A stretch of DNA of 64,000 nt from Rotaria socialis (GCA_905331475.1 CAJNYU010000025.1:62001-126000); one strand, 5' to 3'. Positions 1 through 13,203 are shown, counted from the first letter of the stretch. A program made the numbers and translations. Notes: generated by a model not told the origin, from the sequence alone.

Positions 1-267
1 ATTTTTTCTCATTCGTTTCGGTCTCTGACAGTAATGCAGTCAAATATGTTAGCTTTCAAAGAAGAAAACAATTGTTGGAAAAAACACCCCTTTTTCACTG
101 GATGACATGAGATTTTTCGTAGTTTCCCAAGTGGATAGCAAATTTTAGAAAAGCCAGTTTCTGTATTTGAAAGTTGAAGATTTTTACACCTTGTTTTCTT
201 CGTTCTAACGAAACAAAGCACTATCGTTCTTAATGGTCTGCCGTTTAGATGAAATTCTTTTATAGTT
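1..267. other. window edge, no supported gene
   Basis: An open minus-strand frame covers positions 9-221, but its translation resembles nothing I recognise. It does not join in phase to the last exon of the neighbouring minus-strand gene. It may be non-coding or part of a gene cut by the window edge. Confidence 0.3.
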
Positions 268-1795
268 TTAATAAATAAAAAGATTATTTACCCCATCTGA
301 AGTAACAGTAACTTCATTTGTTGTTGTATTATAAAGTGTTATATTCCATGGCAAAGTAACTTTATACATTTGATCATCGGCTGAACCATTTGTAGCTGAT
401 GAAAATATTGCATTTGCATTATCTAATTGAATTCCAGGTACATTATTACATATGCCAGCTGAACAAGTCGAATTCCCAGGACATACATTATTTAGTTGGC
501 CACAATTTTTTGAATCAATCATTATATTAACACATGTACCAAGTGGACTAATTAAATTTGGATAAATACAATTAACTATATAAAAAAGTTAACATCAATT
601 AAATCAACAAAGCAAAATACTCATTACATTTATTGATAAAAATTCTTTAATTTATCGGTTAAATTTCATTATCGATTTCTATTATTTTGTCAAAATATTT
701 AACTTAATAAAATAAATTCTATTAAAAATAATTGATGCTTTTTTTTGAAAACTCTTCTTGTTTCTCGTAAACCTATTTATGGATGCTTTCATAGGGAAAT
801 TAAATGAAAATTTGACATATGTATTTTTTTTTCGATGACTAATAATATTAATCTATAAAATTTATAGTTAGTTCATAATAAATACAAAACAAAAACAAGA
901 TTTCTAAATTGTTAATGTTAGCGTTAGTGATGTAACTTACTAACGCTAAACGAAGATTAAGATGTTCTTCTAGTCTAACTGGTTAGGACATCTGCCAGGA
1001 TAGCGGAAGGTGTGGGTTTGAGTCCCACGAAGTTCATTTTTCTTCGTTCTACCACATAACATCAGTGGCATTGCTTGTCTCTTTCGCTCTTAATATCTAT
1101 CTCTTTCATTCGTTTTATATCCTTTTCATTCTATACATATTAAAGCTAACAGTTAATTTCGATAATTGTTGGTCTTCTTTCGAATATTTTGATTAAATAA
1201 TAAAATAAAATATTACTTATTGTTGTTGTTGTTGTTGTTACAACTGTTGTTATATTATTTGAAGAATCTAAACAAATATAATTTTATCAAAAATATTATA
1301 AAAAAATGAATATATTTCTTCGATTTTTCATTATCATCGTAATTTTATGATGATTTGCTTTTTTGAGTGAATTTTTTTCAAAAAATGCTCTAAAAATTTA
1401 CTTGAGAATATTTTCAATTAGATTTTGTTGAAAAATAAAATGTAAAACTAACTTGCTACTATTATTGGTGATAGTGGTGGCGTAGATGATTTTCGGCGAA
1501 GAAGTAAAATCGGAATAATAATAGCTAATATACTTAATGCTAATATCATCATGGTTAACAATGTAAGTAATATAGATAAACAACGTTTCATGCGTCTAAA
1601 TTTATTTTAAATATTATTTTTGAATACAAATAAAATTTTAGTAAACCTCGATTTATTTTTATTTTGTTCAAGATTACCAGCTGTTATATCAATTATTCGT
1701 GGTATATATTGTTCTTCACCAAATGGAGATTTCATTTTAAGCCAAATTGATTGATTATTCTTGAAGAATTTATTTAATATACTTTTTTCATTCAT
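268..1795 (-). CDS. single-pass (type II-like) membrane protein with Cys-rich extracellular segment, 4 exons
   Basis: I assembled four exons that join in frame at GT...AG borders: 1795-1647, 1595-1453, 1267-1217 and 575-292. The last exon reads through to a stop at 268 if no further intron is used. Exon 1 encodes a hydrophilic cytoplasmic head (start MNEKSILNKFF). Exon 2 encodes a basic RRMKRC stretch followed by a strongly hydrophobic anchor of about 22 residues ending in LLLRRKSS. Exon 3 is a Thr-rich linker. Exon 4 has the cysteine pattern NCGQLNNVCPGNSTCSAGIC followed by a module with several N-glycosylation sequons (LPWNITLYNTTTNEVTVTSDG). The short anchor followed by this Asn/Thr-rich beta-type module resembles rotifer surface proteins of unknown function. 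Intron 3 (576-1216) contains a tRNA-like sequence on the opposite strand. Function is unknown. Exon joins are well supported; the exact 3' end is not, and ordinary copies of this module usually run longer. Confidence 0.6.
964..1036 (+). tRNA. tRNA-like sequence, probably a tRNA pseudogene or SINE head
   Basis: The D arm (TAGTCTAACTGGTTAGGAC), a five-pair anticodon stem (TCTGC/GCGGA), a perfect T stem (GTGGG/CCCAC with loop TTTGAGT) and a following TTTT stop are all present. Two of the seven acceptor pairs are T:T mismatches. Loop position 33 is A instead of T, so the nominal anticodon GGA is doubtful. The A and B boxes look intact, so RNA polymerase III transcription is possible. It lies inside an intron of the minus-strand membrane-protein gene. 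Confidence 0.5.
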
Positions 1796-2620
1796 TTTAT
1801 GAGTCTTTTTTATGCTAAAATATAATTTGTTTTCTATTAAGTTTTTTTTAAATATTCAATAGAAGAATTTTAAAGAAAAGCTTTCACGATAATTATAAAC
1901 CAATAAATATTTAATTTTAATAATAAGTACAACGAATTTCTACGAAATAAATCCTTTATTTAATTGAATGTTTTATTAAGAAAATGAAAAAGAAATAAAT
2001 AATTCTATTTATTTTGATTATGAAAAGATTTTATGGTCGTCATTCTCCACAAATATTCAGAGATACATCTTGAAACTATACATACGAAGTCGATAACTAA
2101 TTTTCTCTATCAGATCAAATTGTCACAAATCGAGATACACTGAAAACATAGGACACAAGAGTAATCGCCATCTGCTGTTGCCATATGGATAGCCATAATT
2201 AAAAATTAGATCAATGGTATCATTGATAAAGTTTGAAATTGAAAAATATTCTTATTTATAAAAGAAAAAAAAAGATTCAAACTATTTTTCTTGTTACCTT
2301 TGTTTAAAGAATGTCAACAAGAATTGGTTTTCTTTTGTTCGTTTATTATCAGGTTTTTCATTTGAATAAATTATTCATTTATTCGCTATGAGTTATTCAA
2401 ATAAAACAATAGAGCCATATCAACTATATGCAAATACAAATATATATATATATGAATAAAACATTATTCGTACTTTACAAATAATAATAAAAACAAAAAT
2501 TGATCGGATTCCATTTTCGGTTATATTTTTTAAATAAAAATAGAATAGACCAGAAAAATAGAGTTTAATAGAAACTTTTTATTTTTCAATATGATAAATC
2601 AAAAATATTTTATTCTAATT
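1796..2620. other. AT-rich intergenic DNA
   Basis: This stretch lies between the start of the minus-strand membrane-protein gene and the Tc1-like element. It holds A/T runs and a short (TA) tract near 2440. It should contain the promoter of the minus-strand gene, but no clear motif was seen. Confidence 0.4.
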
Positions 2621-2622
2621 TA

Positions 2623-3734
2623 CAGTCTGGTGCATAATTATAAGACCATTAGTTTTAGTACTTAGAAAAATCAGATCGAACTAATTCTTTGAAATTAAGG
2701 GTATTGAGGCATATGTATACAGTAGGGAAACATTCAAGATTTTATCAATTATCCTTCATTGATTTCTGAAATTTCGTGGTTTATTATGATGCATAATTAT
2801 AAGACCATTGTAGATGAAATAGAAAAAATCGAATTCAAAATGCCGATCAATATCGTGTTTTCGCACCATGTAACTTAATAACTTCAAATAATCTATCAGG
2901 CATTGATTTAACTAAATCTCGAAGTTGATCAATGCTCATTTCTTTCCACGATTGGAGTATGGCAGCTTTTAACTGTTCTTTTGTTCTAAATTGCTTTCCT
3001 TCAGCATAAACCTTTCTCGGTAATGTTCCCTACAGATTTTCGATGGGGTTTAAGTCGGGAGATAATGATGGCCACGGTAAAACATTAATTTTTTGCGACT
3101 TGAACCAAGCAAGATTGACTTTTGCCCGATGAACCGGCGCATTATCTTGTTGAAAAATCCAATAAGATCCCCCTATAGCATTGCCAATGTCAACTAGATG
3201 ATTTTTTAGTACTTCTCGGTATCCGTTTGAGTTCATTTGCTTACTTATGAAGCATATTGAGCTCTTACCACCCTAGCCAAACGATGCCCAAATCATAACA
3301 CTACCACCATCTTGAGCACGAGTTGAAAATATTTCTTCTTCTTTACGTAGATCATGCCAGTAGTAAGAAAAGTCATCAGGATCATCCAAATAAATTTTTT
3401 TTCGTCCGCCCTAACGACTTTATGCCATTCGTTATTCGAAGTCATATGATCTTTGGCCCAGGTTAATCGTAAATCCTTGTGTGCTGTTGTTATAGCAGGA
3501 GACCGCTTCTTTTTCATTTTTTTCAAGATATTCGACCTTTTTATGACTCGATTGATTGTCCATCGTGACATTTCCAGACTTAAATCGGCAATAATATTGG
3601 CACAATATATTGACTTGTTACTAGCAGTTCTTAAAATAAGCCGTTTGGTGCTTTCATCGATCTTTTTTCTACGACCTGTTCGTTTTGTATGCCATATTTA
3701 AGTGGATCTTTCAAAAATTGCTTATCACAGTCTT
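2623..3734 (-). mobile_element. Tc1/mariner-type transposon, decayed and truncated
   Basis: The element starts after a TA dinucleotide with CAGTCTGGTGCATAATTATA. A second copy of the inner part (GCATAATTATAAGACCATT) lies 159 bp inside, in the same orientation (2632 and 2791). This outer/inner direct-repeat pair is typical of IR/DR Tc1-like elements. The minus strand encodes a transposase: an HTH-like head (SRWTINRVIKRSNI, near 3571), the catalytic DDE segment FQQDNAPVHRA and the family signature LSPDLNPIENL. It is broken by a frameshift near 3395 and by stops at the expected Trp after ENL (near 3030) and near 3273. The second terminal repeat is absent: the element stops at 3734, where another repeat begins. 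It is non-autonomous now. Confidence 0.85.
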
Positions 3735-5177
3735 CCCAAGTGAGCAAAAGACTGGTTAAATGACTAGTCTTTTTTCTAGTCAAGTCGACCAGTCCCTTCT
3801 AGTCTTTGTCTCGAAAACTACTTGTCCACGACTAGTCCGAGTTTTTATCCGTCATGCATACGCGTCCTAGTACTCTGATTGACAACTAGTCATAAAATCT
3901 AATAAGAGTAGTCGTGACGAGTGTCCCTGTCGCCCGTCCAAAAATGGTTTTTGAATGAAAATGGAGGGCGTCTGCGACGAGTATACAACCAACTGTAGTC
4001 TTATATAGTGGACGAGTCTGGACTAGTCTGAATGAAAATATGTAAGGATGAAGATTAGATTCGAACATGAATACAATGTGACACTTACCCGTCGCCAGAA
4101 CCATTGAACCACATCATCGTGAAGTCATATTCTACACACTCATGATCATTCTAACGTAAGATGTTATTTAATACAATTTTTACTCCGAATTTTTAATTTT
4201 ATGTATCAATAAAAATTATCTTTTACCAAAACGCAATTACTTTAGATAACATTAAATAAAAATAAATTAAGAAGATTTTATAGTTTTTTCGACAAATGTA
4301 TTTTGATTTATAAGCAAGTGTGATTAATTAGTTGGGTTTTAAAAACATTAATTTGAGTATAAAAATAAAACTAATTTATACCGGGAAAAAGCTAATTCTA
4401 TTCATATTGTGTTTTAGGTTAGTTTTAAATTTAAATCACCATATATTCATATAATAGTTAAATTATCTTTGGTTTATTTTAAATTATTAGAATTGATCTT
4501 AAAGGTAAACTAATATACCAGTATTATATGAAAAGATTTAGATGCTTCTCAATTTTTTTAAACTACTTTTAGCATATGTTAATGCAAAATAAAATAAAAT
4601 ATATCAAGACAGGGATGCACGCAATATATTAAATCTTTTGGAATGCACTATTGATTACAGCAGACTCTCTAATTGTCCTTCTAGCTAGAAAAAATTCGAT
4701 AAGCATTGAGTAAAATAAACACTTCTTAAAAACGAACTAGTCATGAGGTGTCCAAAAGATGCTTCAGACTAGTCAATACCGTTTATGTCGGTTTGTTTCT
4801 CATTTTCTATGCATGGATGGGAGTCAACATATAAGTTTAGACTATATATACTTAAGGCAGTCTATCTCTGTATCCTAGTCTCCCGTCAGGATGTCCGTCA
4901 TATCTCGAACACTGTCGGGCTAGATGTTCAAATCCACCGTATAACCTCTGTTTTTAATCTTCTTAGTAGCCTAGACTGGGTCAACAGACAACATGGACTA
5001 GACATGACTGGACTCAAGGACATTTCAGACTAGTACAGACGCGTTTGTAAGACACTTCTCATTAAGCTGACTAGACAAGGCGAGTATGCAAGACGTTTCA
5101 GACTAGACTTGATGGCAGCTGCGGACATTTCTGACTAGTCATGTCGGCTGTCTCCCTTCATTTTTTGCTTACTTGAG
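3735..5177. mobile_element. foldback element with GACTAGTC-word arms
   Basis: The ends are a short imperfect inverted repeat: CCCAAGTGAGCAAAAGACTG at the left and, read in reverse complement from the right, CTCAAGTAAGCAAAAAATG. The outer arms (about 3735-4060 and 4735-5177) carry many degenerate copies of the palindromic octamer GACTAGTC. The middle (about 4140-4735) is ordinary AT-rich sequence. No transposase is visible, so this is a non-autonomous element. Its left end abuts the truncated Tc1 element, suggesting the junction removed the Tc1 right end. No convincing target duplication was found. Confidence 0.65.
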
Positions 5178-5396
5178 CTGATTATCAAAGAGATGTATAA
5201 ATGAAACATTCTAAATTGTTGATTTTATTCATCATTTGAACTTTTCTGGACTATCGATTCTAGCACAGAGTCAGCTTGAATTGACACCACTGTTAACCAG
5301 AGATATTTTCGTTGATTGTATTGAGGAATATAATTTGTTCCTAAAACATCAATTACTTGCTATTAAGGCAAAGAGTACAAATGAATCAACTAAAAT

Positions 5397-5491
5397 CTAG
5401 CACTGGTGAAATCATTAATGGTTACCGGTGCGACCGGTGATGGTGAAACAGTGACGGTATACCGGTGACTGTTTGTCACTGTTGCACCCCT
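5397..5491. repeat. short ACCGGT-word island
   Basis: A compact GC-richer block contains repeated ACCGGT/CACCGGTG words and ends at the right in GCACCCCTA, which resembles hAT-type termini. The left border near TAGCACTGG is unclear. It is probably a degenerate MITE. Confidence 0.4.
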
Positions 5492-5689
5492 ATTTGTACT
5501 TAGTATTAAACAATTTCTCAGTCAGCCCACTAAATAGACGAAAGGAAACATACTGTTTAAAACAAATGTCACTATAATACAAGAATTCGTCCAAAACACA
5601 TGATTATTCACAATAAAAGTTTTTATTTCGACTAAAGACAATAGCCAAATGAAGAAGTTTTCGGAAATTTTCTACTTTTTTCGATAAAA

Positions 5690-5775
5690 TATAGGAAAGT
5701 AGGACTTTTTAGAAAAATATAGGACAAAAATAGGACTTTTTTGAAAATATAGGAATTATAGGAAATATAGGTCGA
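5690..5775 (+). repeat. degenerate ATATAGGA tandem tract
   Basis: About six irregularly spaced copies of ATATAGGA(C/A) occur within some 85 bp. No coding frame or element ends are apparent. It adjoins a hydrophobic-looking AT-rich stretch without a gene. Confidence 0.45.
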
Positions 5776-6053
5776 ATCGCAGCACAGTCCAAAAATACCC
5801 CCTTATATGTTCCGGCCATTTCTCGAAACTATGCAGTTAAATATAAAGGTTCGTTTTTGATAAGTATTTCTTTTTTATATTTATTTAGTTGTGTATGAAG
5901 CTAAAAATCGTATGTGAGTATTTTTGTTTCATTCATAATTCTTTTTTCTCTTCATTTAGTTGAGTATCTCAAATTCAAAAATCAAGTGTAAATATTATAT
6001 TCATCTAAATAATGCTTTTATTTCTACGTTTAGTTGCATATCAAGATCAAAAT

Positions 6054-6349
6054 CCCAGGTCGTGGACGTACGGCTGGAAACGGCCGGAAAGCACAGGAAA
6101 GCGCTGGAAACTGGAAGCAGTATTCCAGTTGGAAGCTACCGGATTTTTCTTCATGTAAAACACAGAAAACTGACCTGAAAACACAGGAAACTGACCGGAA
6201 TCCACAGGAAAAAAATCCGGTAACTTCCAACTGGAATACTGCTTCCAGTTTCCAGTGCTTTCCCATGCTTTCCGGTCAGATACGGTGATTTTTCCGCATC
6301 TTTCCGGCCGGTTCCTACAGTATCCGTCCTCCGGAATCATTGACCTGGG
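6054..6349. mobile_element. foldback MITE, CCCAGGTC termini, GGAAAC/CCAGTTTCC core
   Basis: It starts CCCAGGTCG and ends GACCTGGG, an inverted pair. The arms carry the same longer sequence in opposite orientation: GGAAACTGGAAGCAGTATTC on the left and its complement starting near 6226 on the right, continuing through the CCGG and TTTCC words. Open frames here on both strands are by-products of the palindrome, not genes. It is a non-autonomous foldback element. Confidence 0.75.
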
Positions 6350-6930
6350 TATCATGTACAAGTATATTATAGTCTCATAGAAATATTCGTTTTTCGTCTT
6401 CAATCAGCTTAATCACAATAACAAAATCATGAGTAATTTTTATTTAAACTAAATCAATTTATTTATATTTTTCATTTAGCTTTACTTTAACAACTCATCA
6501 AACTGAGCATTATAGGAATTTTGAATAAGATTAAGTTTTTCGAAATCCTGTGGAAAGGTATATTAAGTGATTTAGGAAATTGATAATCCCTTTGAAGGGG
6601 TTTAGAGAAATTTCTCATACATAGTGGAACTTACTAAATTCCGTATGGTAGTTTATTGTTTTCGGTATGTTGTTACATATACATTAAAAGTATTGAACAA
6701 CATTCTTTTTCTACTGATTCTCTTGTTTGACACTTTTTCTGATTTTGTACCGAGGTGGATGCGTCTGTGGATGCTCGATGAGGAATGAAACATATTTTCG
6801 AAAAATATTTGAAACATTATTTAGAGGATGAAGAATAAAAATCATTGAAAACCACATAAAGCCATGCTTTTGGCATGCTCAATACATGATTCTTCATATG
6901 CTGCTAATCTGCTTTTAGATTATTTTAAAA
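6350..6930. other. AT-rich upstream region of the adhesion GPCR
   Basis: No gene or repeat is seen. It lies directly upstream of the putative signal-peptide exon and may hold its promoter. Confidence 0.3.
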
Positions 6931-9900
6931 ATGAATAATCTTATGCAGAGCAACATCTTATTTACACTGTGGTTCGTCTATACAGCACTATTTGTTCGTC
7001 CTATAACAACACAGTTAGGCTCTACTGAAGAAACAATATCATCATCATTGTCTTCACGGAATACAGGTAATACTTTTAAAACTAGAAATTTAAGTTTAGA
7101 CATAATTACTAGTTCATATGATCCTGTGTTATTCTTTGACTCGATAGTTGGTCTATAATGGAAGAGTTATGATGAGCAAAGACATGAATATTTTCATTTC
7201 AGATCATGGAAAGTGGAGACTGTGGAATCTATTTTGTTATGAATTTTCAGTTATCTAGTTGATAGAAAAGTAGCTTAGAGTCCTGGGAATTAGATTCGAT
7301 CACTGGATCGATTGAACAGAAAAGTAATTTGACGACAGATCGTTAAACATTTTTCTGTTTACTTTCATATATTGACGAAAAACAATAATGAGTACACACT
7401 GAAAGTATTGATCTTCATGAATATTTTCCTCTGTGGACAATATATTACTGGATCAAAAATAATGGATTGGTAATGTATCCTACAACTACAATACTTATCA
7501 ATGTTCTTAATTGTGTGAATTAGGGGTGGTACGTTTATGTTAATTTAAAATTAATGCTTTTAGTTAATTAACGCCGTTAATTAACTCGCATTAAATTAAA
7601 TGGTTCACTCCTACTTATGACCAATAGATATTTTCTATTCTTTATTAGGTGAGTTTCATTTATTCAATCTGATATTCACCATAAAGACTTCTTAGTTTTT
7701 GGTACAAAATTTTCAAATTTTTGAATCTTATCTAAATATCAAGCATTATATATATGAGCAAATGTTTTTGATGGAGAATAAATCAAACAAGAGTGACTGC
7801 ACCCCTATAAGGTTACAATTTTCTCTATCGGTCTGATATAATTAATTGACAATATTACCAAACCTATACAGTCACGATCGAAGATACTTTGTCAAAGATT
7901 AGAAAACTTAATATTTACGTCATCTTTTTACAATATGCAATCATTTCACCACAAAAGCTAGTGAAATCTTTTCAAATAATAAAAGCACAACGGTATTAAA
8001 ATATTATCTGGTTACATCATTTCTATACGTAAAAAATATCTTGAACGAATATCTGTAAAATAATATGTACAGTATTCATTTTAAAATATTTGTTATTTGC
8101 TGAAAGCGGCACCTGATATTATATCGAATGATGTACAAAATAAGCGTCTTCGATGAGTTTTTAAATGTAGCATCGCATCATGGAAGATTATGATACAATT
8201 TCTCAATCATATACAACTCACCCTGTCTATGTTTCAGTCAGACGGATATTAGCATAATGGTCATGCACACCCAGGAAAATCATTCCGAGACTAGGATCCT
8301 ATCGGATTCCGACAAGGGTCAGACCGTAAATATGCCAAATATTCATGGATTCCTATAAAACCAACGAAATCCCATAGGATTCCGAGATCAGAACCTACAG
8401 TCGGATCCTTGGTGTAGGAATTTCATAGGATCCAGCGTTGGAAATTAACGGAATCCGACATGAACGTATGACCCTAGTGTTCTTATGAGAAAATATACAT
8501 ATTCACCCCTAATTAAGAAAATGCTTTTTACCGTCGGAACCGACAGTCAACCCGTAACCCTGAATCCCATCAGATCCGATAGGATCCGTCATATGATTCA
8601 TTCACCTGGGCAGCTAATGTGCATGTAGATCATAAAATAAATAGACTTTCACACAACACTGACATCTATTCAAGATTGTCTTAAAATTTTCGATTAACGT
8701 ATATTTGCTGTGATTCATCTACATTCATTAATGAATGATCTAAACTATGATATATCTGACATGTTTTCTCTCAACATATTTTACTGTGGAAAAACTTTCT
8801 GTCATGCAAAAGATGGTCAACGTACTAGGTGGGAGCTATCTTTCTCACTAATCTACACGTTTTGATATACACCAGATCCAAAATGACTCCAACACATAAT
8901 AAAGAAAAACATATACCCACTTTTAGCCAATTTACTCTCAGAACGCTTTGAATTTCAAACGATTTTCTAAATCAAACTCAAGCATTAGTCTGTTTTTCTT
9001 GATATTATTATAAGATTTTCTTCACCAAATGATCAATGATACATAATTTACTTTTACCAGCAAATCTTAAAAGTTTATTTCACTTGAAACCCACATGAAT
9101 ACAAGCATTGATCTTTGTTAGTAACTAATTCTAGGACCATCGTCAAAAACTTGAATTTTCCGTGCTTTTCAGTACTATGTGAGCTTTGAATTTTTAAATC
9201 TTAGTCGGAATGATCTAATATCTATTTGGCAAGCTAAGACAAAAATTAAATTAACTTCTTAATAATACTTCAGATAATTCCAAATAAATATTAAAATAAA
9301 TATGCCTTACCAACATTCTCGAAAATGAACCAAGGATGATCAACCAAACAGTTTAAAGAGCGGAAAAACCATAAGAAAGTGCTATCTTTCTAATATGGCA
9401 CTTTCAACTCTTCAAAAATATTTCACTCCATTCTTTTTTTAAATCTTAGTGTGGATATTCAAAGGAAAAATTGTTTCCCTTTAATTGTGAAAGAAAAATA
9501 CACATACGGTAATCGAATTCATCCATCGTTTCACCACAGTCGTCCCTAACTGATCTGAATTTCGTTCCAGTAGAGTAAACTTTGAAACATACTTCTACCC
9601 ACTAAATTCAATGAGTTAAAGGTCCCCCGCCTCAGAAAAGTCGATTTTTCGAAATAAACCGAAATCGAATTTTTATCATAGGAAGATTCCCCGTGACCTC
9701 CTCTTTCAGAATATATAGAATTATTTGAAAAAATGTTATGTTTTGACAGACTTATTGAAGAACTACTCTTTCATTTCCCTTACTCCCTTACACCTTTCTA
9801 AAAATTCCTAACTGTTGGTCTGAAAACATGGATCTCAAGCAGAAAAATTGCTATAACTTTCGTTTCGTTTTAACTTTCCGAGATATTTTTTTTATTTTAA

Positions 9901-12900
9901 AGCTCTCAATTATAGCTAACTTTTTATCAGACGGATTTTCGATTTTGGATTCCAGGACTGAGAAAAGTCCGATTTAGTGCGTTTTTTATACCTACTTTAG
10001 CAGTCATACCGAGTAAAATGCTTATAAAAAATGAACAGAAGGTAATTTCAAAATTCTGTGTGACGAAAAGTGGTGTACGGACGTTAGCTTTAATTTAAAA
10101 CCAACCCCACCACGACACCTATCATAGTCATGAAGTTATAGCAATTCTCACGGAAGCTATAAAACAAGTCATAAGTCTAATTTAGTGAGGTATACAAGGC
10201 TAAAACTTTTACCAGAAGCGTTTCTCACTAGGCCATTCATTTGTGAAAGTTTCAGCCCAAACCTATACTTCAAAATGGCAAGTCGATTCTAAGGGAGGAG
10301 GGCTTCAGTTCTTGGAATCAACCAGCATATACAAACTAGCTCGCCTTATTTTAGCAACTTTAAATCCGCAGACGGGAAATTTTTTCATTACTTCTGACTC
10401 ACTGACCACCACGCTGTTGTGCTATATAATTCCTGCCGACACAACATCTTCCACGCCTATCACAACTGAATCAATCGCAACACAAACAGCTATAATCACT
10501 TCAATCACTACAACCACAATATTGACAACAACAAGTATCCAGACATCAACATTAACGACAACCTCTACCACACTAACCACTGAAACACCCAGCAGTTTTA
10601 TAACGACAAGTACCACAACATTCACTAGCACCACCATGACAACTAGTACCACCACAACATCAATAACTACCATAATGAGCACCACGAGTACCACGATTAC
10701 AACAAGCACAACAAGCAGTGCTGCTATGTCAACTAGCACTACTACGAGTACCACAACGTCAACTAGCACAATTACAAATACCACCACTACAAGTACCACA
10801 ACGACAACCAGTACCACAACAAGCACCACGACAATAAGTACGAGTGTAATAACCTCAGCAACTAGTAACACTACAAGCGCAACTTCAGATAATACACTAT
10901 CACGAGCAAGTATGGAAGTGTTGTCAACAACAGAGATGACAAGCGCAGTAATAGCGAGTAGTTCGAGTGGAGCCACAAGTGAAGCCTCGAGTGAATTTAC
11001 TGAATCAGGGTCGGCATCGAATATAAATATTGTTACTTTCACATATAGTACAACAATAGAATCAACTGAACAATCGTCTTCTTTAGCGACTTCGAAAATA
11101 AATACGGATCAATCGTCTACTGCGGGTGCATTTTCAACTGAAGGTGGGACACCGATGAAGTCTTCTTCGTTTTATGGGACAGGATATACTAGTTCTTACA
11201 TTGATGTTACTGAAATGATATTGAGTGATACAACTCGTCTGCAAACATTACTATCATCAGTACCTGTAGTGGTTTTCACGTCTACCACATATCATACGAC
11301 GACCATTTGCCATACATTTCCACGTGAACTCTTCACATCCATCAACAGTGAAACAACAAGTTTGAATACTTTATCAACTCAGACGACAACGCCTTTCCAA
11401 GTAAGTTTAAGATTATTATGAAAGTGAGATTAGCACATAAATTATATTATCTTATGTTATTGTATCTAGGATTCTCTGGTGTCTATAATTCGTAGTAATC
11501 AATCGAATGCAAGCGAAATTGCTAATGCTCTAATTGCATACTTCAACCAGACAATAGTAAATGAAAAATTGACACCAGATGACATCGACTATGCTGTTTC
11601 TCGATTAAATATTAGCGTTAACGTCAGTGTTGAAAACGGGTTAATTATGTCACAAAAGCCTTTAATAGATAATAGGAGCCCTATGATAGGTGCCGTTTTT
11701 CTAACGCAGAGTGGTGGTAAAATTGTTGTACAGCAGTCTTCTATTAGAGATGTCAATGCAAATATTTCTGTGGGTGGTATTTATAGTCTCAAATCATTCG
11801 ATTCTATTGATTTTCTCCGAATATTGCTGATCGATAAGCCTATTGAATATCTAAATGTGACGGACACGCTGAATAGAAAATTGGCATCATCTGTTGTAGT
11901 AGCCAATCTTCAAAGCAGTGATAAGCAGCTTGTATCAGGCATGAATATTTCCCTCTATTTCCGCGCTCGGAAAGATTTCGTTGTAGATCCAACCAAAAAC
12001 GTCGATTTCTTTTGTTCTTTTTACGATAGCCACACGGCAAGCTGGAATGAATCAGGATGTTCAATGCCGGTTTATAATTCTACTTGGGACCGATACGAAT
12101 GTAATTGCAATCATTTAACTTCATTTGCTCTTATATGGTTGCCGAAAACCTCAGAAAGTGGCAAACTCACTGCTCAGGACATTGCATCACTCGTATTTCA
12201 ATCTATTTCAATCATTTGCTTCCTGGCTGTGATTATCCATGTCATTTATACTCGAATCACTAATTCAGTTATGAGTCTACAAGCGAAGGATCTCTTACCA
12301 CTTGTATCAACTGCAGTAACGATGATTCTATTTATTTTTTACATTGCTCTTACTTTGACTGTGTTTATGTCACCCGAGTCAAAGGATTCACAAATTTGTT
12401 TCCTAAATGCTAGTATCCTCATGTTCTTCGTCTATTTTCTTCTAATACTTATGTTTTGTATTAAAACAAGCGTCGCCTACTTCAATTATATTAACTTTGT
12501 ACATCTATTTCCTCCGGCATCATTCAAACAACTATATACTTTTCTTATTACTTCTTTTTTTATTTCTATCACATATGTTGCATTTGCTGCTGGCTTTAAT
12601 TCGAATTCATCTCTGGGAATCACGCAACTGTATGCAATGAAAATATGTTGGTTTACTCGTCGTGTTATTCACTATTTTGTGACAATACCGATTTGTTTGT
12701 GTCTTATATTGAATATATATATGCTTTTGCTCGTTGGTAAGCGGCTAGTTGATCACCTAAGACGTTCTAAGTCGCCCCATGGGACTTATGAACGAATGAA
12801 GCGATGTGTACTGGTGTTAATTGCATCATGTATCACTCAAGGTATTGGCTGGCTTTTTGGACTGTTTTTACCATTTGTAGATGAACAAACTGCAGACATA

Positions 12901-13203
12901 TTGGGATGGTTCTTCGTTGTTTTCAACGCTTTTGAAGGCTTTTGGACACTGATGCTTTATATTTTAATTCAAAGAATGAGAATCCATGAGCAGAGGCGCC
13001 TTCTTCCTGCAAGAGCGCTTCAACGCAAAGAAAAATCGAAAGCTCAGATGTTGTCGATTGGTAAACAACACAACAACGAAGATATACTCACAATTAGTCC
13101 TGTTCGAATCGATTTTTCAAATATGCGGAAAATATCACCGTCAATGGATGGCTCATTTGATGCATTTCATAAATTTTCTATCGTACCAGAGGCTGATGTT
13201 TAA
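6931..13203 (+). CDS. adhesion G-protein-coupled receptor with Thr/Ser-rich stalk, GPS and 7TM
   Basis: I propose three exons: 6931-7066, 10256-11400 and 11470-13203. Both joins use GT...AG and keep frame; the first join spans 3.2 kb and is inferred. Exon 1 encodes a signal peptide (hydrophobic run ILFTLWFVYTALF). Exon 2 has a stalk of roughly 200 residues that is almost entirely Thr/Ser, expected to be heavily O-glycosylated. Exon 3 holds a GAIN-like region and a GPS motif with its cysteine/tryptophan framework (FFCSFYDSHTASWNESGC, then CNCNHLTSFAL; autoproteolysis expected between HL and TS). After it come seven hydrophobic helices at about residues 230-255, 270-296, 305-335, 350-372, 398-425, 445-470 and 474-500 of the exon. 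The pattern is class B2 (secretin-like). It ends in a basic cytoplasmic tail. Exon 3 is intact and certain. The ligand is unknown. The large first intron carries at least two small repeat elements. Confidence 0.85.
7523..7613. repeat. short MITE-like element with TTAATTAAC core
   Basis: The left end TAGGGGTGGTACG and the right end, read in complement as TAGGAGTGAACC, form a weak inverted pair like hAT-type ends. The interior repeats TTAATTAAC words around GCCGTTAATTAA. No target duplication was found. It lies in the proposed first intron of the GPCR gene. Confidence 0.4.
8270..8610. mobile_element. foldback MITE, CCCAGG...CCTGGG termini, GGATCC core
   Basis: The ends are CCCAGG and CCTGGG. 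The interior is crowded with GGATCC, GGATTCCGA and TCGGATCC words in both orientations, mixed with AT-rich spacers. Core words are shared with the element at 15809-16125. No coding capacity. It sits inside the proposed 3.2-kb first intron of the adhesion GPCR. Confidence 0.65.

Noticed and set aside
6030-6403. Overlapping open frames on both strands
   Set aside because: They arise from the GC-richer palindromic MITE; translations are repeats of the same word.
7158-10242. Extra coding exons between the signal exon and the GPCR stalk
   Set aside because: No frame with splice sites and plausible content was found, and exon 1 already joins exon 2 in phase.
10422-11042. 206-residue minus-strand open frame rich in Val
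   Set aside because: It is the antisense shadow of the Thr/Ser-repeat exon of the GPCR gene.
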